This document shows, piece by piece, positions 10,125-17,736 of a stretch of 64,000 bases of DNA; positions within the stretch are counted from its first letter, which is position 1; the number at the start of each line of letters is the position of its first letter. The translations under genes were made by a program, and so were the position numbers. This DNA is from UBA2365 sp964594045 (GTDB lineage Bacteria > Bacteroidota > Bacteroidia > Chitinophagales > Saprospiraceae): positions 62,001-126,000 of the forward strand of contig CAZQKR010000008.1 of assembly GCA_964594045.1 (NCBI GenBank). Direction: 5' to 3'. The notes under the pieces were generated by a model, which saw nothing but the letters and a program-made list of their open reading frames with translations, was not told where the DNA came from and searched no databases.

Positions 10125-10147
10125 ATTATTTCGATTTTATTGTGCTG

Positions 10148-10155
10148 CAAATATA
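10148..10155 (-). promoter_or_regulatory. -7 box of trxB
   Basis: The minus strand reads TATATTTG, an exact TAnnTTTG match, 24 bases upstream of the trxB ATG. Transcription would begin at about 10142. Confidence 0.6.
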
Positions 10156-10177
10156 ATCCATATTAAAGCATTTTCTT

Positions 10178-10193
10178 TGTGACTTGTGTCACC
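10178..10193 (-). promoter_or_regulatory. CRP/FNR-family operator-like palindrome upstream of trxB
   Basis: The plus strand reads TGTGA-N6-TCACC, one base from the classical CRP palindrome TGTGA-N6-TCACA. Its centre is about 43 bases upstream of the inferred trxB start, the position used by class II activators. No regulator gene is in the window, so the binding protein is unknown. Confidence 0.45.
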
Positions 10194-10473
10194 TGGAAGA
10201 AAAAAAAACATTTTAAAAAGCGAAAGATGAGCGTTTAGGTCTATATTTTTTGCTTGATCTGATGCAGCTCAATGATTCCTTTAACAATATTTCCATCAAA
10301 CGATTCTAAAAGCTGACACTGGATGACAATATTATTTTTTCGGTTTACCGGGCAGGTATTTTGTTTGTAATCGGGTAAAATGCAGGTAATTTGGCATGTC
10401 CTTTAATATCTTATTATCATGAATGCAAATATTTGGATATTTTTGCCATTATGTCTCAATATAAAGCATTTCT
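10194..10473. other. Intergenic region between trxB and accC
   Basis: Together with the trxB promoter this makes about 350 bases without a confident gene. A possible accC -7 box (TATTTTTG) lies at 10438-10445, 29 bases before the accC start. On the minus strand 10247-10411 is an open stretch of about 54 codons with no ATG, not called as a gene. Confidence 0.5.
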
Positions 10474-11943
10474 ATGAAAAAAGTACTCATTGCCAATCGG
10501 GGGGAAATTGCGGTCCGGATCATTCAGACCCTGAAAAAAATGGGCATCAGGTCAGTTGCCGTTTATTCCTCAGCAGACAGGGATGCAAAACACGTCAAAA
10601 TGGCCGATGAAGCTTACCACATTGGTGAAGCACCTTCAACATCATCCTACCTCAACGCATCCCGGATCATTGAAACTGCCATTAATGCCAGATGCGATGG
10701 GATACACCCCGGATATGGTTTCCTGAGTGAGAATGCTGATTTTGCTGGCATGGTGGAGGCAAGCGGAATCCGGTTCATCGGACCAGGCAGTGAGGCGATC
10801 AGGATCATGGGCAGTAAACTCGCTGCAAAGGATGCCGTGAAGAAATATGATATACCGATGGTTCCCGGAACGGACCATGCCATCGACGATCCGGAACTCG
10901 GGCTTCAGATCGCGGAGAAAACCGGATTCCCGATCCTGATCAAGGCATCTGCCGGAGGCGGGGGCAAGGGAATGAGGATCGTCGAAGATCCTTCCGATTT
11001 CACCGAACAAATGAACAGGGCGATCAGTGAAGCCAAAAATGCTTTCGGTGACGGCTCTGTGTTCATTGAAAAGTATTTCACAACTCCGAGGCACATCGAA
11101 ATGCAGATCCTTGCAGACCAGCACGGAAATATCATCCATCTGAATGAAAGGGAATGCAGTGTGCAGCGCAGGCATCAGAAAGTAGTTGAAGAATCCCCCA
11201 GTGTATTGCTGGATACTGAAATGAGGAGAAAAATGGGTGAGGCAGCGATCCTGGTTGCGCGGTCATGTCAGTACGTTGGTGCCGGAACTGTTGAATTTTT
11301 AGTGGATGAGTACAAAAACTTTTATTTCCTCGAAATGAATACACGCCTGCAGGTAGAACATCCTGTAACGGAATACATCACCGGGCTTGACCTGGTTGAA
11401 GAACAGATCCGGGTAGCAAGAGGTGAAGTGCTGCGTTACAGGCAAGAGGATATTCCGTTGAACGGGCATGCGATCGAACTCAGGGTGTACGCTGAGGATC
11501 CGGAAGAAGATTTTGTCCCCAGTACGGGCACGCTGGAAACCTATATCGAACCCGTTGGTCCTGATATCCGGGTTGACAGCGGCTACGAATCCGGCATGGA
11601 AGTGCCCATTTACTACGATCCGATGTTGTCAAAACTCATCACCTGGGGCAAAAGCCGGACTGAAGCCATCAATCAGATGAAATCCGCGATCAGGCAATAC
11701 CGTATTTTTGGTGTGAAAACCACTCTGCCATTCGGATGTTTTGTCATGAATCATCCTGAATTTATCGGAGGGGAATACAATACGAATTTTGTCAAAAAAT
11801 ATTACAGTAAGGAAAAATTCCAGCAGGCTATTTTCAATGAATCAAAAGTTGCCGCCCTGATCGCCGCAAAAGTGCATCTGGATACGGTCAACCAGGTCAA
11901 GGAACCGCATCACGATAAAGGCAACTGGCTGGTAAAAAACTGA
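10474..11943 (+). CDS. accC: Biotin carboxylase subunit of acyl-CoA carboxylase
   Basis: ATP-grasp enzyme that carboxylates the biotin of a carrier protein, feeding acetyl-CoA or propionyl-CoA carboxylase. The N-terminal ANRGEIAVRIIQT domain, the HPGYGFLSEN stretch, the glycine-rich ATP loop KASAGGGGKGM and the catalytic EMNTRLQVEHPVTE region are all clear. At 489 residues it is slightly longer than E. coli AccC (449), with an extra C-terminal tail. No accB or carboxyltransferase gene is adjacent, so whether it serves acetyl- or propionyl-CoA carboxylase is undecided. tsaD follows after 22 bases and may be co-transcribed. Confidence 0.93.
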   Translation: MKKVLIANRGEIAVRIIQTLKKMGIRSVAVYSSADRDAKHVKMADEAYHIGEAPSTSSYLNASRIIETAINARCDGIHPGYGFLSENADFAGMVEASGIRFIGPGSEAIRIMGSKLAAKDAVKKYDIPMVPGTDHAIDDPELGLQIAEKTGFPILIKASAGGGGKGMRIVEDPSDFTEQMNRAISEAKNAFGDGSVFIEKYFTTPRHIEMQILADQHGNIIHLNERECSVQRRHQKVVEESPSVLLDTEMRRKMGEAAILVARSCQYVGAGTVEFLVDEYKNFYFLEMNTRLQVEHPVTEYITGLDLVEEQIRVARGEVLRYRQEDIPLNGHAIELRVYAEDPEEDFVPSTGTLETYIEPVGPDIRVDSGYESGMEVPIYYDPMLSKLITWGKSRTEAINQMKSAIRQYRIFGVKTTLPFGCFVMNHPEFIGGEYNTNFVKKYYSKEKFQQAIFNESKVAALIAAKVHLDTVNQVKEPHHDKGNWLVKN

Positions 11944-11965
11944 TCATATAAATTCATTAGTATTT

Positions 11966-12967
11966 ATGCCTGTCCATATTCTTGCCATTGAGTCTTCCTG
12001 TGACGACACCAGCGCTTCCGTGATCTCGGACGGCCTCATCACCAGTAATATTATTGCAAGCCAGAAGATCCACTCACAGTTCGGTGGTGTAGTACCAGAA
12101 GTGGCTTCCCGAAAACACCAGATCAATATCATTCCAACTGTTCATGAAGCGCTCCGAATGGCCGGAATTCAGAAGAACGAGCTGAATGCGATCGCGGTTA
12201 CGCGCGGCCCGGGTCTGATGGGCAGCCTGCTGGTTGGGGTAACTTTTGCAAAAACCCTTGCTATGGCCCTTCAAATACCCCTGATCGAGATCAACCACAT
12301 GCAGGCACATGTCATGGCGTTGTTCATCGACGATCCCAAACCCGGATTCCCTTTTTTGTGTCTGACAGTTTCCGGAGGACATACACAAATCGCTGTTGTC
12401 AAGAGCGAGACTGATATGGAGGTGATCGGGAAGACCATTGACGATGCAGCAGGTGAAGCTTTTGACAAAACGGGCAAACTGCTGGATCTCCCCTATCCTG
12501 CCGGTCCTGCAATGGATCGACTGGCAGCGACCGGCAAACCGGTGTTCAGTTTCCCGGAACCGGACATCAAAGGTCTGGATTTCAGTTTCAGCGGACTTAA
12601 AACGTCGATTTTATATTTTTTACAAAAAAAAGTGAAAGAAGATCCCGATTTCATCAGAAAAAACCTTGAAGACATTTGCTGTTCCGTTCAAACCCGCATC
12701 GTGGACATCCTGATCAAAAAACTGGTGAAGGCTGCTAAACAGACCGGTATCCGGGATATCGGGATCGCCGGCGGCGTTTCTGCCAATTCCGGACTCAGAA
12801 ACGCATTAGAGGAAAACGGAAGGCGCCTCAACTGGAACACTTTCATTCCCGGATTGGAATATTGCACGGACAATGCAGCCATGATCGCCCGTACTGCATT
12901 ATTTAAATACGAGCATGGAATTTTTGCCGGCCAGGACATTACACCGGAACCGAGGATGCAGATTTGA
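11966..12967 (+). CDS. tsaD: tRNA N6-adenosine threonylcarbamoyltransferase
   Basis: Transfers threonylcarbamoyl to A37 of ANN-decoding tRNAs, working with TsaB and TsaE. The opening IESSCDDTSAS motif, the metal-binding HMQAH pair, the SGGHTQI nucleotide loop and the C-terminal GGVSAN and CTDNAAMIA segments are diagnostic. Length of 333 residues is normal. It ends directly at the left arm of a large inverted repeat, which may act as its transcript end. The gene lies 22 bases after accC. Confidence 0.97.
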   Translation: MPVHILAIESSCDDTSASVISDGLITSNIIASQKIHSQFGGVVPEVASRKHQINIIPTVHEALRMAGIQKNELNAIAVTRGPGLMGSLLVGVTFAKTLAMALQIPLIEINHMQAHVMALFIDDPKPGFPFLCLTVSGGHTQIAVVKSETDMEVIGKTIDDAAGEAFDKTGKLLDLPYPAGPAMDRLAATGKPVFSFPEPDIKGLDFSFSGLKTSILYFLQKKVKEDPDFIRKNLEDICCSVQTRIVDILIKKLVKAAKQTGIRDIGIAGGVSANSGLRNALEENGRRLNWNTFIPGLEYCTDNAAMIARTALFKYEHGIFAGQDITPEPRMQI

Positions 12968-13143
12968 AAATTGAGTCTTCTCCGAAAAGTCTTTGCCCCA
13001 TAAATCCCCACTGACGTTTTCAGTCAGTACAAGCCTAAAAGGGGACTTTTAATTTGTTGATTTTCAATCGTTTCCCTTTAGGGTTTGGGGCAAAAAACGA
13101 TTGAAAATCAACAAATTGGACTTTTCGGAGCAGACTCAAAATT
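12967..13143. repeat. Mosaic intergenic inverted-repeat element
   Basis: Outer arms at 12967-12992 and 13118-13143 are inverted copies (about 22 of 26 positions match). Inner arms at 13051-13073 and 13095-13117 are a perfect 23-bp inverted pair. Reverse-complemented, the right half runs outer arm, 23-base module, TTTGCCCCA. The left copy has the outer arm joined straight to TTTGCCCCA, so the module is missing there. A small hairpin ACTGAC/GTCAGT lies at 13010-13028. No transposase or target duplication is seen. This resembles a non-coding repeat family or a structured transcript end after tsaD. Confidence 0.7.
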
Positions 13144-13284
13144 CGGAAATTTGAAAATTATATTCCTTAGCCTTTTGTAATTAGTCCGGTTTTTGAGGTA
13201 TTAAACCAGATTCTGCAGACGTAAATAATGTAAAATTAAGGGTCAATCCAGGTGTTGGGAATGGTGATGATGACCTGTGGAGTG
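13144..13284. other. Remainder of the tsaD-downstream gap
   Basis: With the inverted-repeat element this completes a 317-base gene-free stretch. It begins with an AATTTGAAAATT run like those at 13986-14007. No promoter or terminator is evident. Confidence 0.4.
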
Positions 13285-13899
13285 CTATTCCCTGCTGATG
13301 AGCCTGAAGGAATGCAGAAAAGAGTCCATATTCCTGTTGAGTGAATTTTTCTTATCTGAGAAAACCTGGAGCGAGTAGATCGTCTGCCCTACTTGTAAAA
13401 TCCTGCCCTTCATTGAGAGCAGGTCATCCCGGTAATTTAACCTGTATTCCAATACAGGATTTTGATCAAATTGGTCCCTGTGGCTGTACAGCAGTGTTCC
13501 GTCAACCTGTGCTTTTATGTTGTCCAGAAAATCTTCCAAGAATATATAGGCATTGAAACTGCTGTCCGGTGAAAAATCAATGTCCTCCGCTTCAAAATAA
13601 TTGACCAGATATAAAAAATTGCCGGTGGAATCAACCGAGGATTCAGTATAAACCGTATGTAACAAAAAATCTCCTGTCGGCGTCGAAACCCCTTTTTCCA
13701 TCAGCCTGACTGTTCCGGGCATTGAAACGGAAAATGATGGTTCCTTGCTATCAAATGTTTGCCACTTTACCTGAGCAAAAACAGGTTTTCCCATCAAAAA
13801 CAAAAAGGCCAATAACATAACTTTGATGAGCTTTATAGCAAATTGTCCAAAATTTGTATCCCAGTTCATACAACTCAATTTTACCCAATAAAATATCAT
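13285..13899 (-). CDS. Secreted hypothetical protein
   Basis: Not recognised. The N-terminus has a hydrophobic core (VMLLAFLFLMG) ending in PVFAQ near residue 42, a likely signal peptide preceded by an unusually long leader. Later ATGs at 13869 (residue 11) and 13818 (residue 28) would shorten it, and 13869 gives the most natural signal peptide. The mature part (about 160 residues) mixes strands and helices and is rich in Asp, Ser and Phe. Motifs such as FSVSMPGTV and LQVGQTIYSLQVF recall a small family of secreted alpha/beta proteins of unknown role. Likely periplasmic or outer-membrane associated. Confidence 0.7.
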   Translation of the reverse strand: MIFYWVKLSCMNWDTNFGQFAIKLIKVMLLAFLFLMGKPVFAQVKWQTFDSKEPSFSVSMPGTVRLMEKGVSTPTGDFLLHTVYTESSVDSTGNFLYLVNYFEAEDIDFSPDSSFNAYIFLEDFLDNIKAQVDGTLLYSHRDQFDQNPVLEYRLNYRDDLLSMKGRILQVGQTIYSLQVFSDKKNSLNRNMDSFLHSFRLISRE

Positions 13900-13985
13900 A
13901 ACGTCATACTGCCAGAATTTGTATCCGGTACCATTAGCTTTCTTCCGATTTTAAGACATCACAGAGGTTCATTACAGAAAACACA

Positions 13986-14086
13986 GGAAAATTTGAAAAT
14001 TTGAAAATTCACTCATACTGAAATCTAAAAATTTGAACATCAGATCATTTGAACATCAGATCATTTGAACATCAGATCATTTGAAC
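13986..14086. repeat. Short tandem repeats, including 16-bp unit x3.6
   Basis: The unit ATTTGAACATCAGATC occurs three times exactly at 14029-14076, then as a partial copy to 14086, seven bases before the stop codon of the NagB fusion gene. Just upstream, 13986-14007 holds tandem AAAATTTG-type units. It lies in the 3' non-coding region between two minus-strand genes. Confidence 0.85.
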
Positions 14087-14092
14087 ATTTAC

Positions 14093-16405
14093 TCATCCTT
14101 CCATACTTTTTTCCAGTTCCCTGGCTGAAGCGAGAAATTCTTCGACGTTCATCTCATGAAAAAAGAGCAAGCCATGAGTTGTCCTCAGCCTGGGACTCTC
14201 ATTCTGGTAGAAAAATCTTTTCCCAAGCAGTAACTGGATCGGATAAAGCTGTTCTCCCCAGATCCTGTTGGAAAGATCAGAAAATTTGCCATCGTGCTGG
14301 TAACTCGGGAAAGATGCATCCACCTGGCTCAGATAACTGTTGGTAAAGGCATTATCCATCACGCCCATTGCATTGAGCGACACGGGAACGATGTGGGACA
14401 CCTCAGCCGGGTGGAATTTATACCAGACATTCCGGTAACCCCAGATCCTGAGGTGTTCAAGGTCAGTCTCCCTGCTCCATACCCGGACAGCCTCTGCAAT
14501 GGCCTGCAATACTTTATAATGAGTATCAGGACCGCTGCCTTCCGGGTCAAATGCCAGGCTGATGATGCCCGGTTTTATCCGGCGCAACTGATCCACGATG
14601 GGTTCCACATCCCGCTTTCTGTCCGGTTTTTCCGTAAAAATATCCCCGGTATAAAACCCGAGCCTTAAATGGTGTACCTCCTTATGTGTCATCCCGAAAT
14701 AGGCCCAGACCAACTCTTCCTCAAACTCCCGGATCATTCCCTTGAGCTGTTGTATGGGTGGCGGAAGTTTTTCTCCGTCGTAACTGTTGCGCAATGTGGA
14801 GATCACATCCACCATCTTGTTCTCCAGTTCTTCGACATCCTTTACCTTCCAGATTTCGGTAATATTGCGAACCATCCGGTGTGCAAAAGCTCTTTTACGC
14901 TCTTCAGCATTGCCTGTTGCGACTCTGATCAGATAGTGGTATACATCCTTGTCCCTTTTGAAATTGTAGCCTACGGTGAAAAAATCTTCGTAATTCACCA
15001 TCTGGATGAGTCCTTTTACCAGGAGTTCTCGTGTGTGGACCAGCAAATGGTACAGAAAATCATTGGTGACTGCAGTAAATCCCGAGGTCATCACCGCAAA
15101 ATGTGATCTGTTGGTCTCATTTCTCGATAAACGATGAATATGTGGCAAAAGACCCAGCATAATGTCATCATGATGTGGCCCGGTATGGTAAAACATCTGG
15201 TGTCCGGGGGATTCAGTTCCTTTGTCAATTTTTTTCAGTATGGATCTCTTCACTGTCTGAACCGTCTCCAGGCTCAGGTCTGGGATCATTCTGCAATATG
15301 TATCTGATGCAAGGTCATCCATATCCAGGTGATCAGCAAACTTATCCACTCTGATGCAAAGGTCAATCACTGCCCTGTCCGTTTTTTCCTGATTCCATGG
15401 TGTAGATGTGTAATAATGATGAATGGCATCTTTCAACATGGCTGCAGCGCCTGAAGTAAGGTAAAATCTGGCATTCGGAAGCTTTGACAGCACAGATGCC
15501 GGAAATAGATTGGATGGTTCCTGTTCAAGTGCATCACGCACCATAGGCGCTTTTGCCTCACCGGCCGCAAAGATCAGCGCAACGCAATCCGGATTGTAGG
15601 TAATAGTACCCAAACCTATTGTGATCACCAGTTTTCCCCTGGAAACCTCAATGCCACCCAGATCACCGGCTGCAACCGCCTGTGTTTCATAATTGGTTTG
15701 AGTGAGCCGTGTCGTCGAATTATGATCAGAGCCTTTGGTATTGAATGCGATGTGACCGTCGGGACCAATTCCACCGAGGAAAAATCCAATCCCACCCAGT
15801 TGCCTGATCCGGTCTTCATACGCTGTACACCAGTCGTCGATCATAAAAACAGATCTTTGCCTGAGCTTTTCAAGAGGAGTTTTAGGCTCCCTGTATCTCA
15901 ATCCCAGGTCTACCCTGCCGTCAGGGAATATGTCATTAAAATGCTTCCCGTCAGCCAAAGGGATTTCATCAGAATTGATAAAAAGTCCTTTGTTTTTATC
16001 GAGTCCGAAGCCATCAACATAGTATTTCTGAACATAATGGTAAAAACTGTTGTGCTGTTCTGAACTGATCGGGTAAAATTCATCGATCTGAACGAAATGC
16101 AAGCCTGAAAGCGATGGTTTCTGTCTGATCATCAAACCGTTGGTTTCCCTGACCCTTTTCCCGTCTTCATTATCCCAGTTGTCCAGGATATATTTCGTCC
16201 ACGAAATGAAGTACTCCGGAGTTTTACCGGTTGGCAAACTGATGACGCCATCAGGATTTTCTGCAACCCATTCTATAAATCGCAGAGCAGCCAGCAATCC
16301 AAGCCTTGGAAAGTTTTTCACGGCAACATACGGGATATTCACCGGAAATTTTCTCTCGAATTCACAGCACATGGCTTGCTCAACAGGGGTAAAATGTACA
16401 GACAT
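14093..16405 (-). CDS. nagB: NagB-like glucosamine-6-phosphate deaminase fused to PIG-L deacetylase domain
   Basis: A two-domain protein of about 770 residues. The first half is a NagB-type isomerase/deaminase: SLPTGKTPEYF, the catalytic QIDEFYP segment, GGIGPDGHIAFN and SRGKLVITIGLGTI. The second half has PIG-L/LmbE features, notably GPHHDDIMLG (the zinc-binding HPDDE equivalent) and a C-terminal FDPEGSGPDTHYK with a ligand histidine. The same architecture is known in Bacteroidota, for example the Bacteroides thetaiotaomicron NagB-like protein of about 660 residues. Expected role is amino-sugar phosphate catabolism, possibly deacetylation plus deamination in one chain. The ATG at 16405 is preferred over an upstream GTG at 16426. 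Confidence 0.88.
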   Translation of the reverse strand: MSVHFTPVEQAMCCEFERKFPVNIPYVAVKNFPRLGLLAALRFIEWVAENPDGVISLPTGKTPEYFISWTKYILDNWDNEDGKRVRETNGLMIRQKPSLSGLHFVQIDEFYPISSEQHNSFYHYVQKYYVDGFGLDKNKGLFINSDEIPLADGKHFNDIFPDGRVDLGLRYREPKTPLEKLRQRSVFMIDDWCTAYEDRIRQLGGIGFFLGGIGPDGHIAFNTKGSDHNSTTRLTQTNYETQAVAAGDLGGIEVSRGKLVITIGLGTITYNPDCVALIFAAGEAKAPMVRDALEQEPSNLFPASVLSKLPNARFYLTSGAAAMLKDAIHHYYTSTPWNQEKTDRAVIDLCIRVDKFADHLDMDDLASDTYCRMIPDLSLETVQTVKRSILKKIDKGTESPGHQMFYHTGPHHDDIMLGLLPHIHRLSRNETNRSHFAVMTSGFTAVTNDFLYHLLVHTRELLVKGLIQMVNYEDFFTVGYNFKRDKDVYHYLIRVATGNAEERKRAFAHRMVRNITEIWKVKDVEELENKMVDVISTLRNSYDGEKLPPPIQQLKGMIREFEEELVWAYFGMTHKEVHHLRLGFYTGDIFTEKPDRKRDVEPIVDQLRRIKPGIISLAFDPEGSGPDTHYKVLQAIAEAVRVWSRETDLEHLRIWGYRNVWYKFHPAEVSHIVPVSLNAMGVMDNAFTNSYLSQVDASFPSYQHDGKFSDLSNRIWGEQLYPIQLLLGKRFFYQNESPRLRTTHGLLFFHEMNVEEFLASARELEKSMEG

Positions 16406-16470
16406 AAGTTTGATGTTTAATTCCACAGCTCTTCGACTTCATAATTTAATTCAGGTCGATGGCTATCAGA

Positions 16471-16478
16471 CAAAGGTA
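16471..16478 (-). promoter_or_regulatory. -7 box of the nagB fusion gene
   Basis: The minus strand reads TACCTTTG, matching TAnnTTTG, 65 bases upstream of the ATG at 16405. Confidence 0.5.
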
Positions 16479-16786
16479 GGATTTATTGACCGAATAAATG
16501 AAATGCCATCCATTCAAAATTTGAAATGAAGGAGTTCCTGGCCATATTTGTTTTGGGTGGAGTGTGATTTGATTGAGTTACACCTTTGTTCATTTGTTCT
16601 TTTGATGAGATACATTGAGATGTTCAGATGGTCGGATGTTGAAATGTTGAAATGTTGAAAATCCTGACATTCATCGTCAGGGATCAAATTTTCGAATCTT
16701 CGAATTTTCAAATCAGCAAATCGTGAATTTACGGAACGATTTTTGAATATTTTATTGTTTCATTGAATGTAAAATCTGTTATCAGC
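16479..16786. other. Intergenic region with TTGAAATG repeats
   Basis: No gene is seen. At 16639-16662 the octamer TTGAAATG is repeated, followed by a hairpin CCTGAC/GTCAGG at 16663-16681 and more TTCGAA/TTTTCAAA-type sequence to about 16712. The style resembles the repeats downstream of the NagB fusion gene. Confidence 0.5.
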
Positions 16787-17659
16787 ATGATAAAGGAGAG
16801 TGAATTGATATTGAAGGAAGGCAGAGTTTATCACCTGGGCTTGTCAAAGGAAGAACTGGCTGACACCATCATTACTGTGGGAGACCCGCAACGTGTGGTG
16901 CGCGTATCGATGCATTTTGACCGTGTGGACACCATTGTTCAGAACCGGGAATTCATTACCCATACCGGTACAGTCGGCGGGAAAAGGATATCGGTGATCG
17001 GCACAGGCATTGGTCCTGACAATATTGACATCATGATCAATGAAGCGGATGCACTCAAAAATATCGATTTCGAGACCAGGCGGATCGAAGAAAAACTCAC
17101 AACTTTGACCATCATCAGGATGGGAACATCGGGTTCATTGCAGGCAGATATAGGTGTGGATGAAATTTTGATCTCCACTCATGGTTTCGGCGTGGATGGA
17201 TTGATGAATTTCTATGATTATTCCAGGTCAGCATTCCAAAAGGCATTTTTACAGGAGATCGAAGATCATTATCCTGAATTGATGCAGATCTGTTCTCCAA
17301 CCATCTTTGAAGCGGATAATCACTTGCTGGAGAGTTTCCCGGCTGAATGGAGAAGAGGAATGACCATTACAGCAGGAGGATTTTACGGGCCGCAGGGAAG
17401 AGAATTGAGGTTAAAGCAGTTTATGAGACCTATCGTTGATCAGTTGATCCGGTTCAGGTTCAAGGGCAACCGTTTCTGCAATTTTGAAATGGAAACATCT
17501 GCCATTTATGGACTTGCAAAGTTATTGGGACACCGGGCGATGTCTGTAAATGCCATAGTGGCCAACCGTGTAGAAAAGACCTACAGTCAAAAACCTCAGG
17601 AAACCATCGACCGGATGATCAGGGATACGCTGGAAGTGATCGTGGAGAAGGATTTATGA
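16787..17659 (+). CDS. Nucleoside phosphorylase (uridine phosphorylase-like)
   Basis: Cytoplasmic PNP/UDP-family enzyme that splits a nucleoside with phosphate into base and ribose-1-phosphate. It has the GDPQRVVRVSMHFD opening loop, the RMGTSGSLQADIGVDE phosphate-binding segment, and NFEMETSAIYGLAKLLGH, the family MET(S/A) ribose-contact motif. Length of 290 residues is slightly longer than E. coli Udp. The ATG at 16787 gives the natural start; a TTG at 16763 would add eight residues. Substrate preference (uridine versus purine) is not certain from motifs alone. It ends just before a bidirectional terminator. Confidence 0.88.
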   Translation: MIKESELILKEGRVYHLGLSKEELADTIITVGDPQRVVRVSMHFDRVDTIVQNREFITHTGTVGGKRISVIGTGIGPDNIDIMINEADALKNIDFETRRIEEKLTTLTIIRMGTSGSLQADIGVDEILISTHGFGVDGLMNFYDYSRSAFQKAFLQEIEDHYPELMQICSPTIFEADNHLLESFPAEWRRGMTITAGGFYGPQGRELRLKQFMRPIVDQLIRFRFKGNRFCNFEMETSAIYGLAKLLGHRAMSVNAIVANRVEKTYSQKPQETIDRMIRDTLEVIVEKDL

Positions 17660-17680
17660 ACCCAATAATATAGTCTTATA

Positions 17681-17716
17681 AAAAACCCCTTTTGCAATCA
17701 CAAAAGGGGTTTTTCA
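17681..17716. terminator. Bidirectional rho-independent terminator
   Basis: Stem AAAAACCCCTTTTG / CAAAAGGGGTTTTT with loop CAATCA. It lies between the convergent nucleoside phosphorylase and OmpA genes. Confidence 0.93.
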
Positions 17717-17736
17717 TTTTCTTATAATGCAAGCTT

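Noticed and set aside
10247..10411. Minus-strand open stretch of about 54 codons in the trxB-accC gap with several cysteines
   Set aside because: No ATG, GTG or TTG start in a sensible place and no recognised family; its length is compatible with chance.
12967..13143. CRISPR array or insertion sequence as explanation of the repeats
   Set aside because: Arms are inverted rather than evenly spaced direct repeats, there is no transposase frame, and no target-site duplication is seen.
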